Origin: Pseudosulfitobacter koreensis
Lineage (GTDB): Bacteria > Pseudomonadota > Alphaproteobacteria > Rhodobacterales > Rhodobacteraceae
Assembly: GCF_024733015.1 (NCBI RefSeq)
Contig: NZ_JANKJG010000002.1
Span: forward strand, 310,001-374,000
Length of the DNA stretch: 64,000 bases
Reading direction: 5' to 3'
The notes under the pieces were generated by a model. The model was not told the origin of the DNA. It did no database searches and was given only the letters and a program-made list of their open reading frames with translations. How positions within the stretch are numbered: position 1 is the first letter of the stretch; every line of letters begins with the position of its first letter. Made by a program: the position numbers and the translations under genes. Shown here in pieces: positions 9,172 to 16,653 of this stretch.

Positions 9172-10634
9172 TGCCATTGCGCAATGCAAAACTTGGCTGT
9201 CTTCCCGACAGCGTCTCCGTGCCCGTCTACGACCGCAAGGCCCTGACACCCGGCATCGTTCACATCGGTCTGGGCAACTTTCACCGCGCCCACCAGGCGT
9301 GGTATCTGCACCGCCTGATGCAATACGGTATCGCGCACGACTGGGCCATCATCGGCGCCAGCGTGCGGCAGGCCGACGCGCCCCAGCGCGACCGGCTGCT
9401 GGCACAGGATTGCCTGACCACGCTGATCGAACTGGACCCTTCGGGCATCTCTGCCGAAGTCGTGGGGTCGATGATCGGCTACCTGCCCATCGAGGACGAC
9501 AATGCAGCCCTGATCGCGCAGATGGCGGACCCTGCCATTCGCATCGTGGCGCTGACCGTGACCGAGGGCGGCTATTACGTCGATCCGGTCACCGGGGGCT
9601 TTGACGCGATGCACCCCGACATGCAGCACGACAAGGCGCATCCCGACACCCCGCGCACCGCCTTCGGGGCGATGATCGCAGCGCTGCGACAGCGGCGCGA
9701 CGCGGGCATCGGCCCCTTCGCGGGGCAAAGCTGTGACAACCTGCAGGGCAACGGCGCAATCCTGCGGCAAACAGTGGTGTCGCTGGCACGGCTCAGCGAT
9801 CCGGCACTGGCCGACTGGATCGACCAGAACGCAAGCTTTCCCAATGCGATGGTCGATTGCATCGTGCCGGCCACCGGCCCTGCCGAACTGGCCCTCGCGC
9901 GCGCGCAAGGCGTGGACGACGCCGCACCCGTGGCCCACGAGAATTACCGCCAGTGGGTGATCGAGGATGACTTTTGCGCAGGCCGCCCCGACTGGGATCA
10001 GGCCGGTGCCACATTCTCGAACGCGGTGCACCGCTATGAGGCGATGAAGATCCGCATGCTGAACGCAGGTCACCAGCTGATCGCCAACGCAGGCGAGATC
10101 CTGTCGGTGCCGACCATCTCGGGGTGTATGGAACATGCAGGCATCGCCGGTTTCTTTGCCCGCGTCGAGCGTGCCGAGATCGCACCGCACGTCGATGCGG
10201 TGCCGGGGATCACACCCGAAAGCTATTTGGCCCTGATCACGGCACGCTTTGCCAACACCGCCATCGTGGACACCAGCCGCCGTGTCGCCTTCGACGGATC
10301 GTCGCGGCACACTGGATTTATTCTGCCCACCCTGCGCGACGGGCTGGCAGCGGGCACGCCGATCGACGGGCTGGCGCTGGCCGAGGCGCTCTGGGCGCGG
10401 ATGTGCGAAGGCACCCGCGAAGACGGCACCGAGATTGCGCCGAACGATCCGCATTGGGACACCTTGCAGGCCGCCGCCAAGGCCGCGCGGGACAATCCCG
10501 GCGCCTGGCTTTCGCAGCAGCAGGTCTATGGTGATCTGGCCGACCATCCCGCCTTTGCCGCAGCCTTTGACCGTTGGTTGCGGATGATCTGGCAGGATGG
10601 GGCAGAGGCGGCGCTGACCGCCTATGCCGCCTAG
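9171..10634 (+). CDS. mtlK: Mannitol 2-dehydrogenase (polyol long-chain dehydrogenase)
   Basis: A 487-residue polyol-specific long-chain dehydrogenase converting D-mannitol to D-fructose with NAD+. The N-terminal nucleotide-binding motif GLGNFHRAHQ lies near residue 35. The catalytic group is Lys293, Asn298 and His301 in KIRMLNAGHQ. The ATG at 9171 overlaps the smoS stop as TGATG; an in-frame ATG at 9159 (inside smoS) is an alternative. It is the last gene of the operon: unlike the Rhodobacter operon, no xylulokinase follows. Its stop codon overlaps the stop of the convergent gene in a CTAG. Confidence 0.92.
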   Translation: MPLRNAKLGCLPDSVSVPVYDRKALTPGIVHIGLGNFHRAHQAWYLHRLMQYGIAHDWAIIGASVRQADAPQRDRLLAQDCLTTLIELDPSGISAEVVGSMIGYLPIEDDNAALIAQMADPAIRIVALTVTEGGYYVDPVTGGFDAMHPDMQHDKAHPDTPRTAFGAMIAALRQRRDAGIGPFAGQSCDNLQGNGAILRQTVVSLARLSDPALADWIDQNASFPNAMVDCIVPATGPAELALARAQGVDDAAPVAHENYRQWVIEDDFCAGRPDWDQAGATFSNAVHRYEAMKIRMLNAGHQLIANAGEILSVPTISGCMEHAGIAGFFARVERAEIAPHVDAVPGITPESYLALITARFANTAIVDTSRRVAFDGSSRHTGFILPTLRDGLAAGTPIDGLALAEALWARMCEGTREDGTEIAPNDPHWDTLQAAAKAARDNPGAWLSQQQVYGDLADHPAFAAAFDRWLRMIWQDGAEAALTAYAA

Positions 10635-11110
10635 TGAAGCGTAGTGCTCTGCGGTCTGGCCAGGTCCAGATCGCGGGGCGCTGCGGGCCGCATCCGTTGC
10701 AGCCCCAGGCCAAAGCTGGTGGCCAGCGCCGTCAGCTGCGACGCCACATCCGCACGCACCAGCAATGTGGCAATCAGCATCGCATCTTCATGATCACCGG
10801 TCGCGGCACAGGCGATGAAGTTGGCGAAACAGGCCTCGTCCGCGCCCAGACATTTGCATTCGACCGCGTGCCGCATCAGCGGGCGACGTCCGTGGCGCGC
10901 GCACAGGGTGCAAAGCTGCTCGAAGGCCTGCAAGGTGTGCCTGCCGCGATCATGCCCCAAAGAGCGGCTGAGGTCGCTCCACAGCATCGCCTGCCCGTCC
11001 GGCCCGTCGCTCCACAGGCGCAGGTAGATGACCGATGCGGCCTCTACCCCGTCCAATTCGCTGAGCATTCCGACGGCAGCACCGCCACGCCGGTTTTCCG
11101 GGCCGCTCAT
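10631..11110 (-). CDS. Cys/His-rich protein of unknown function downstream of hemP
   Basis: A 159-residue cytoplasmic protein with no signal peptide or membrane helix. I do not recognise a family. It has six cysteines in a central segment, including CTLC and CKC pairs, interspersed with His residues (GHD, RHG, RHAV, DHED). The N-terminal part (YLRLWSDGPDGQAMLW) looks globular and the last 45 residues are helical. The start overlaps the hemP stop in ATGA, so it is co-translated with hemP and probably belongs to haem/iron metabolism. The Cys pattern could bind iron, Fe-S or haem, but this is inference. The stop codon overlaps that of mtlK. Confidence 0.75.
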   Translation of the reverse strand: MSGPENRRGGAAVGMLSELDGVEAASVIYLRLWSDGPDGQAMLWSDLSRSLGHDRGRHTLQAFEQLCTLCARHGRRPLMRHAVECKCLGADEACFANFIACAATGDHEDAMLIATLLVRADVASQLTALATSFGLGLQRMRPAAPRDLDLARPQSTTLH

Positions 11111-11325
11111 TTTGTCAGGATCAACTTGCCCGCGCGGGTGATGCGCAGGGTATAGACCTGTCCGTCAAGAACGATCCGCGCCTGATCGGCCCCTTCGGTC
11201 AGCCTGCGCGCGTCGTGGGCGGGCACGGTGTCGGTGACCCCCGGCGTCTTGTCATGTGCTTCAGGCTTGCCCGATGGAGTGTCGGCGGCGCGGTACGTTG
11301 AATTGATATTGGTTTCCATACGCAT
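11107..11325 (-). CDS. hemP: Haemin uptake protein HemP
   Basis: A 72-residue small protein. The C-terminus (VLDGQVYTLRITRAGKLILTK) is the HemP family signature, in which a two-strand segment ends in 'RxGKLILTK'. I chose the ATG at 11325 because AGGGACAGAG lies just upstream; an upstream TTG would add 8 residues. HemP is found in haem-uptake operons of proteobacteria, and has been linked to induction of the haem receptor in some species. Here it lies between the polyol operon and the TonB system, co-translated with the Cys-rich gene. Confidence 0.88.
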   Translation of the reverse strand: MRMETNINSTYRAADTPSGKPEAHDKTPGVTDTVPAHDARRLTEGADQARIVLDGQVYTLRITRAGKLILTK

Positions 11326-11483
11326 GTCTCTGTCCCTTTTGTCTTGCAACCGTCGGGCTGGCCCGATGCGAGACTCGGGGTGGCTGGACCTCCCTCAATA
11401 CCTGAGTGATTTTATCGGAATTGTCAAATGCGTAAAGCGGTTTGCCCTGAAACAATGCACCTTCTGGCGTGACAAACGGCAAC

Positions 11484-11506
11484 GCCCGACCTGTCAGGGG
11501 CCGGGC
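11484..11506 (-). terminator. Possible terminator after tonB
   Basis: On the minus strand GCCCGGCC and GGTCGGGC form an 8-bp stem (one G-U pair) with a 7-base loop, 34 bases past the tonB stop. It is followed by a weak T-rich stretch (GTTGCCGTTTG). It would separate the TonB operon from hemP. Confidence 0.4.
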
Positions 11507-11539
11507 GCGTGAAATCTGCGGGCGGGGGGGCATGCGGGC

Positions 11540-12541
11540 CTAGCGCCCCTTGATGCGGATCGAAAAGCTGCGCTGCGCGCCGGGCGGTGGCGCCGGAAAC
11601 GGGCTGGCACGGCGCACCAGTTCCACTGCCGCCTGATCCAGCTGCGCCGAGCCGGAGCTGGCCGCAAGCTGCACCCCCGCCAGCCCGCCATTGCCCGCCA
11701 CGGTGAAGGCGACGGTCGCCGATCCGCGAGAGCTGGTGCGTGGCCGGTTCAGACGGGATATGCGCGCCATGACCTGACCGGGGTAATTGCTGGCGGCGGC
11801 ATTCGCACCGGCTGCGGCCTCGGCTGCCTGACGGGCCGCAGCGGCCTTGGCCTTGGCTTCGGCCTGACCATCGTTCGAACCCGCCCTGGCGGCTGTCTGG
11901 GCGTTGCCCCTTGGCTGTGGCTTGGGCTGGGATTTTGGCTTTGGCGCAGGTTTGGGGGCAGGCTTCGGGGCCATCGCCTCGATCGACTTTGGCCGCAGCG
12001 CGGGACGGCGCGACACTTGGGTCGCCGGCTCTTCGGGCAAGGCTTGCTGCACCTCCGGCGTCAGCGCTGCGGTCGTCTGCGGCGGTGTCGCGGGCACCAC
12101 CTCGGGCGTTACCGTTGTGGTTTGCGGCGGCGTCACGGGCACCACCTCGGGCGGCGTCTCCTGCGCCTGCAGGAGTGTGGTGGGTTCCGGCGCGACAGGC
12201 ACCGCCATCTGCGGCTGCACCTCGGCAGGTGCGACCTCGGCAGGCGTCGCCTCGACCGGAGCGGCGCGCGCGACCTCGACCGGCTCTGTCGGCGTTTCCT
12301 GCGGGGTCTCAGGCTGCTGTGCAGGCGGCTCGACCATCTCCTGCACCGTCTCGACGGCCTCGGATGTCATCACGCCCGCCGCCATATCGGCAAAGCTGTT
12401 GCCCAGTTCGGCGACCGTCGCCTGCGCACCGCCCTCGATCTGGGCTGTGTCCGGGCTGTCGGTCAGGCTCAGCATCGCGGCATGGGCCGCAACAGAGCAG
12501 GCCAGGAACAGCAGGGCGATTTTCCAGGACCTTCGGATCAT
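11540..12541 (-). CDS. tonB: TonB-family energy transducer
   Basis: A 333-residue TonB. It has an N-terminal anchor helix (KIALLFLACSVAAHAAMLSL, residues 7-26) with the family His20 in the membrane. A long Pro/Ala/Val/Glu-rich periplasm-spanning stretch follows, including PKPAPKPAPKPKSQPKPQP-type repeats. The C-terminal TonB domain begins near YPGQVMARISRLNRP and ends in FSIRIKGR. It transmits proton-motive force from ExbB/ExbD to the outer-membrane haem receptor encoded upstream in the same block. It overlaps the preceding exbD-like gene by 4 bases. Confidence 0.9.
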   Translation of the reverse strand: MIRRSWKIALLFLACSVAAHAAMLSLTDSPDTAQIEGGAQATVAELGNSFADMAAGVMTSEAVETVQEMVEPPAQQPETPQETPTEPVEVARAAPVEATPAEVAPAEVQPQMAVPVAPEPTTLLQAQETPPEVVPVTPPQTTTVTPEVVPATPPQTTAALTPEVQQALPEEPATQVSRRPALRPKSIEAMAPKPAPKPAPKPKSQPKPQPRGNAQTAARAGSNDGQAEAKAKAAAARQAAEAAAGANAAASNYPGQVMARISRLNRPRTSSRGSATVAFTVAGNGGLAGVQLAASSGSAQLDQAAVELVRRASPFPAPPPGAQRSFSIRIKGR

Positions 12542-12918
12542 TGCAATGCCTTCTCGGTTACGATGACGACACGGCCAGCCCCGGCGGCCCTAAGGGCACG
12601 CGCGGTCTCGATAACCACATGCGCGGGGGCTGCACGGTCGGGGATCAGCCGCGCGGTGGCGTCGGCGACGGGCACCGCACCCACGAAACCCGCCACATCG
12701 ACCGGCTGCCCGCGATGGGTCAGCGTGCCGTCGGCACCGATCACCAGCGCATCGCTCGGGGCCTCGCCTTTCAGGTCGGCGGTCTCGACCAGCTTCAGGT
12801 CAGGGTCCAGCGGAGGGGCCAAGGTCCCTGCCACCATGAAGAACACCAGCATCAGAAAGACCACGTTGATCAGCGCAATCGTCGGCTCGCGTTCGGATTT
12901 CTGTCGCGTCGTTCTCAT
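12538..12918 (-). CDS. Second ExbD-like protein with Asn at the proton-carrying Asp position
   Basis: A 126-residue ExbD/TolR-family protein: short cytoplasmic N-terminus, one membrane helix (about 15-33, IALINVVFLMLVFFMVAG), and a periplasmic domain. In ExbD the helix carries an essential Asp (E. coli Asp25, in FIDV). Here that position is Asn18 (codon AAC at 12865-12867), whereas the neighbouring exbD has Asp19. It is coupled to both neighbours by 4-base overlaps. The likely role is a structural or regulatory ExbD partner in a mixed complex rather than a proton carrier. That is inference from the one substitution. Confidence 0.85.
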   Translation of the reverse strand: MRTTRQKSEREPTIALINVVFLMLVFFMVAGTLAPPLDPDLKLVETADLKGEAPSDALVIGADGTLTHRGQPVDVAGFVGAVPVADATARLIPDRAAPAHVVIETARALRAAGAGRVVIVTEKALQ

Positions 12919-13301
12919 GATGCCCCCATCACGCTGACGGTCAGATCGGGCACGCCCCGCACCGCGACCAGAATGTCGGTCATTGCCTGCGCGTCCACGT
13001 CCGCTGCCAGGTTCACCAGCAGGACCAGAGGCTTGTCCGCCTGCAGATCGCCCAGACGCGCGGGCAAATCGTCCACGCCCAGCGAGGTGCCATTCAGCGT
13101 CATGCCCGCAGCCGTGGCGCGCAGAAACGCAAGCGTCTGATCGCCAGACGCAGAGCTGCCGCCCGATGCCGCGCGCACCTCGACCTCGGCGAACTTCGAG
13201 AAGGTCGAGGACAGCATGAAGAACAGCAACAGCAGGAAGATGACGTCGATCAGCGACGTCATCGACAGCCTGCGGCGGCGGGAGGCGGGCCTAAGCGGCA
13301 T
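12915..13301 (-). CDS. exbD: ExbD biopolymer transport protein
   Basis: A 128-residue ExbD with an arginine-rich N-terminus, a membrane helix at about residues 13-33 (MTSLIDVIFLLLLFFMLSS) holding the conserved protonatable Asp19, and a periplasmic domain. With ExbB it forms the inner-membrane proton-driven motor that energises TonB. It overlaps exbB by 11 bases upstream and the second exbD-like gene by 4 bases downstream. Two different exbD genes in series suggest a heteromeric ExbD. Confidence 0.9.
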   Translation of the reverse strand: MPLRPASRRRRLSMTSLIDVIFLLLLFFMLSSTFSKFAEVEVRAASGGSSASGDQTLAFLRATAAGMTLNGTSLGVDDLPARLGDLQADKPLVLLVNLAADVDAQAMTDILVAVRGVPDLTVSVMGAS

Positions 13302-13932
13302 CGCGCACCTGCTCGACCGCCCCTTTGGCCGGGGCCAGAATGGTGGTCAGCGCCTGTTCGGCAAAGACGCGCTCGGCCGTCATCCGGGCCTCGAACCACG
13401 ACAGCACGATGGATGTGGGCATCGCCACGGCCAGGCCCACGGCAGTGGTCAGCAGCGCCACCCAGATCCCGCCCGCCAGCAGCGAGGGATCGACCGAGGA
13501 GCCTGCATTCTGCAACGCCTGAAACGCTTCGATCATGCCCAGAACGGTGCCGAACAGGCCCATCAGCGGTGCCAGCTGCGCCACGCTGTCGAGCACGCGA
13601 AAGCCACGCTCAAGTGCCAGAAACTGCGCCTCGGCCTCGGCATAGAGGCGCGCGGTGCGGTCGGGGCCTGCGGGGGCGGACATGGCGCGCGCAACCACAG
13701 GCGCCAGATAGCTGCGTGAGCTTTGCAGATCGCGCAGGGCAGCGTCACGCGCGCCTGCGTCCCAATGCGCCAGTGCGCGCCGGATCGCGGCGTGCTGGCC
13801 CACCCGTGCGGCACGAAATTGCCACAGTTTGTACAGAACCACGGCCAGCGTCAGGACCGAGACACCGGCCAGAACGGCGACGACGGGTCCGCCAAGATCG
13901 TAAAGGCCCTGAAGCCGCGACAGATCAAACAT
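13291..13932 (-). CDS. exbB: ExbB/TolQ-family proton channel protein
   Basis: A 213-residue MotA/TolQ/ExbB protein with three membrane helices: about 13-33 (GGPVVAVLAGVSVLTLAVVLY), and two C-terminal helices around LMGLFGTVLGMIEAF and VALLTTAVGLAVAMPTSIVL. The GLxGTVxGM signature of the family is intact. It is the pentameric motor base for the ExbD/TonB proteins encoded immediately downstream. The gene begins 4 bases after the secreted protein gene, in the operon running from the outer-membrane receptor. Confidence 0.92.
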   Translation of the reverse strand: MFDLSRLQGLYDLGGPVVAVLAGVSVLTLAVVLYKLWQFRAARVGQHAAIRRALAHWDAGARDAALRDLQSSRSYLAPVVARAMSAPAGPDRTARLYAEAEAQFLALERGFRVLDSVAQLAPLMGLFGTVLGMIEAFQALQNAGSSVDPSLLAGGIWVALLTTAVGLAVAMPTSIVLSWFEARMTAERVFAEQALTTILAPAKGAVEQVRDAA

Positions 13933-13936
13933 GTTC

Positions 13937-14374
13937 TTACCCCTGCAATCCGATGTCCAGACGGCTGGACGCGGCCAGCCCGGTGGTGCAGAGGTCTGAC
14001 GCTTCGCCGTCCACGGTGCAGGTCCCTGCCCCGTTGATCAAAAGCGACCCGATCCGCCCGCAGGCTGTATCGGCGATCTGGAACTGGCGCACGCGGGGCA
14101 CATCGACGGGCAATGCGCCGAAGTCGAACAGCGTCAGCATCATCACCCCGCCGTCCGCGTTGAACAGCACCGTCTCGTAGACCGCGCGGTCGATCGGAGC
14201 CGCACTGGTGTTGGTTGCGACGAAGGTGATCCGGCAGGCTTCGCCCACCAGATCCGCCGCGTTCAGTTCCAATGAGACACCGGCGGGCGGTGTCGCATCC
14301 TGGGCCTGCGCCGCCGTGGCAAAAAGCACGGCAGCGGTGGCAAGAGAGGCGCCTATGTGGCGATATGGCTGCAT
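13937..14374 (-). CDS. Secreted protein of unknown function in the haem-uptake operon
   Basis: A 145-residue protein with a clear Sec signal peptide (about 24 residues, ending AATAAQAQDA). The mature part is a likely beta-sandwich with four Cys residues (CRITF, TACG, GTCTV, DLCTT), suitable for two disulfides. I do not recognise a named family. It lies between the outer-membrane receptor and exbB in one transcription unit, so a periplasmic accessory role in haem uptake is a reasonable guess, for example haem handling or receptor assistance. Confidence 0.75.
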   Translation of the reverse strand: MQPYRHIGASLATAAVLFATAAQAQDATPPAGVSLELNAADLVGEACRITFVATNTSAAPIDRAVYETVLFNADGGVMMLTLFDFGALPVDVPRVRQFQIADTACGRIGSLLINGAGTCTVDGEASDLCTTGLAASSRLDIGLQG

Positions 14375-14397
14375 GGGTCTTTTCCTTTGCTCAGAAG

Positions 14398-16410
14398 TCA
14401 GAAGGTTGTGGACAGGGTCACTTTGAACGTGCGCCCGGTTGCGTTGCGGGTGGACAGGCGCGGCTGGTAGGTCTGGTCAAAGAGGTTCTCGACGCCAAAG
14501 CGCATGGTGGTTCCCTCAAGCACGCCTTGCTGCGGCACATAGGTGGCCCGCAGGTTGTGCACGCCGTAACCCGGCGAGACGGCGCCGCCTTCGTCGTAAC
14601 GTTTGGCCGCTTCCAACTCCCAGCTGAGGTCAAGCTCGTCGCTGAACTTGCGGCCCAGCGTCAGGCGGATGTTGTCCTGCGGGTTCTGCACCCAGTCGGT
14701 GCGCGCGCCCGTCGCAAGCGTGGCGGTGCCTTTGGACACATGCGCGTTGGCATCCAGGTAATAGCCGTTTGCCATGGCATAGGCGGCCTCTAGCTCGATG
14801 CCTTCGCGGTCCACACCTTCGACGGTGTTGATCGCCGGGCGGCCCACATAGGTGGTCAGGTCCGTCAAGTGGTCGTTGTAATAGTTGACCTTGAGCGCCA
14901 GGCTGTCGCCACTGCGGAACACGTCGACGGCATCATAGGCCACGCCGATCTCGAAGCTTTCGCCCTTTTCCGACTGGCCGATGTAAACAGGATCATCCAG
15001 ATCGTCGATGATCGTCAGGTTCTCGGTATAGGACGCCGATCCGAACACCGACCAGCCGCTGTCGAAGGCATAGAGCACGGAAACGCCGCCCATCAGCGCG
15101 TCCTTGTCATAGGATGCGTTGCCGTTGATCGGGTCCTGCGTGATCTTCTGGCTTTCATAGCGAAGGGCGGGCGTGATCGTCCAACGGTCGCCGATCCGCA
15201 TCTCATCCACGGCATAGACCGCAACCGAATCCTTGGTGCCACCGGGGGCAGAGCCTGCGGTGGCGTCGGTGCGGTCACGGGTGGCAAACTCAATGCCGGT
15301 GCGCAGCGTGTGATCGACCGTGCCGGTGACGAACAGTGCCTCGTTCTTCACCCGCAGTGTGGTTGTGCGATAGCGGTTGTCGGCGTCCAGCAGCGGATTG
15401 GGGGCCGCGATGGCTTCGCTTTCGACCAGCTCGTCGGAATAAAGCAGCTCGGCGGTGACATTCAGCCAGGCGCGGTCGGCGGGGTTGTAGTTGTAGCGCA
15501 GCGTGGCGACTTCGTTCTCGATATAGCGGTCTACATTGCCGAAGGCGGTGGTGCCGAACTGGTCATAGGGCACATCGAACTGTTCCTGCTGGGTCTTGGA
15601 ATAGCTGAACTCGACGAACTGGTCATTGCCCGCGCCAAACGTGTACTTTGCCTTGAGCAGGCCCGACGGGTCGTCGATGTCACCTGCATCAGGGTTGATC
15701 GGGTTGCCGTCGCCATCCGTACGCACGCCAAGGGTGCGGCGGGTGTAGTTGAACAGAACCTCGAACTGCGTGTCGGGTTGCCATGCCAGCGTGGTGGACG
15801 AGGCAAGCCCGTCGCCGTTGGTGGAAAACTCCAGCGTCTGACGCCCGACAAAGCCAACCTCGCCGCGGGTCATGTCGCTTGCGTCGATGGTTTCCAGCCG
15901 AACCACGCCGCCGAACACGCCAGAGCCGTATTCGAACGAGCCGACAGAGCCGCGCAGCACTTCGATCTCGCGGTAGAGGAACGGATCGGTGTACAACTGA
16001 GAGCCAATTCTGTACAACTCTTCGCTGCCCTTGGTCGCACCGTCGATCTGCACCAGAACCTTGCCGTCCGTGCCATAGGTGCTGTTGGCGCCATAGCCGC
16101 GAATGTTGATGCCCGACCCGGCAGCCGTGGTGCCGTTGACCAGCGTGACGCCGGGCACGGTGTCGATCAGCTCAGCGACGGTGCCTGCCTGGCGGTCCTC
16201 GATCTCTTCGCGGTCGACGACGGTGACGGGCACGGCGGTGTCGGTCTGCACCGCGCGCTTGCCCTCGCCCAGCACGATCGTGCCCAGATAGCTGTCTTCG
16301 GCATCTTGGGCAAAAGCACCCGAGGCGGCACCGATCGTGATCAGTGCAGCGGTTGAGGCATAAAGATGTGCCCTGGTTGATCTGGTAGATCGGTTAAATC
16401 GGAATGTCAT
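14398..16410 (-). CDS. TonB-dependent outer-membrane receptor, probably haem/haemoprotein
   Basis: A 670-residue TonB-dependent receptor. It has a signal peptide ending ASGAFAQD, then a TonB-box-like segment (SYLGTIVLGEG), a plug domain (VTVVDREEIEDRQAGTVAEL... GINIRGYG), and a 22-strand barrel ending ...TFKVTLSTTF with the terminal Phe. I use the ATG at 16410; the upstream extension has no ribosome site. The haem assignment comes from the divergent hmuSTUV genes and the co-transcribed TonB motor. I do not see the FRAP/NPNL motif typical of haem receptors, so specificity is less certain. Confidence 0.85.
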   Translation of the reverse strand: MTFRFNRSTRSTRAHLYASTAALITIGAASGAFAQDAEDSYLGTIVLGEGKRAVQTDTAVPVTVVDREEIEDRQAGTVAELIDTVPGVTLVNGTTAAGSGINIRGYGANSTYGTDGKVLVQIDGATKGSEELYRIGSQLYTDPFLYREIEVLRGSVGSFEYGSGVFGGVVRLETIDASDMTRGEVGFVGRQTLEFSTNGDGLASSTTLAWQPDTQFEVLFNYTRRTLGVRTDGDGNPINPDAGDIDDPSGLLKAKYTFGAGNDQFVEFSYSKTQQEQFDVPYDQFGTTAFGNVDRYIENEVATLRYNYNPADRAWLNVTAELLYSDELVESEAIAAPNPLLDADNRYRTTTLRVKNEALFVTGTVDHTLRTGIEFATRDRTDATAGSAPGGTKDSVAVYAVDEMRIGDRWTITPALRYESQKITQDPINGNASYDKDALMGGVSVLYAFDSGWSVFGSASYTENLTIIDDLDDPVYIGQSEKGESFEIGVAYDAVDVFRSGDSLALKVNYYNDHLTDLTTYVGRPAINTVEGVDREGIELEAAYAMANGYYLDANAHVSKGTATLATGARTDWVQNPQDNIRLTLGRKFSDELDLSWELEAAKRYDEGGAVSPGYGVHNLRATYVPQQGVLEGTTMRFGVENLFDQTYQPRLSTRNATGRTFKVTLSTTF

Positions 16411-16496
16411 CTTTGGGGGTGTCCCTTCGCAGTGGCGTGGCAACGGCCTTAGGCTTGCGAAAGTGCTGGCTTGGCGTTTGTTTTTTGATTTTTCTG

Positions 16497-16536
16497 CAAG
16501 TTCAAAACTTGTCTATTGCAGGCACCTAAATAAACA
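16497..16536. promoter_or_regulatory. Divergent haem-locus promoter region with 15-bp palindrome
   Basis: CAAGTT-CAA-AACTTG (16497-16511) is a perfect inverted repeat in the AT-rich gap between the receptor and hmuS. It overlaps a possible plus-strand promoter (TTGTCT at 16509-16514, 16 bases, TAAACA at 16531-16536). It is flanked by TGCA...TGCA. Position suggests an iron-responsive operator (Fur/Irr/RirA type), but it does not match a consensus I can name. Confidence 0.4.
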
Positions 16537-16653
16537 TACTAAAACTGTCAAGAATTAATGGCAGAGGTTTTAATCCTGCCCAGCCACGTCCCCCGAACCT
16601 CGGGCCGCAGCCAGTTCATCCAATCACAGCTGAGCATTAACCGAGGGAACATC

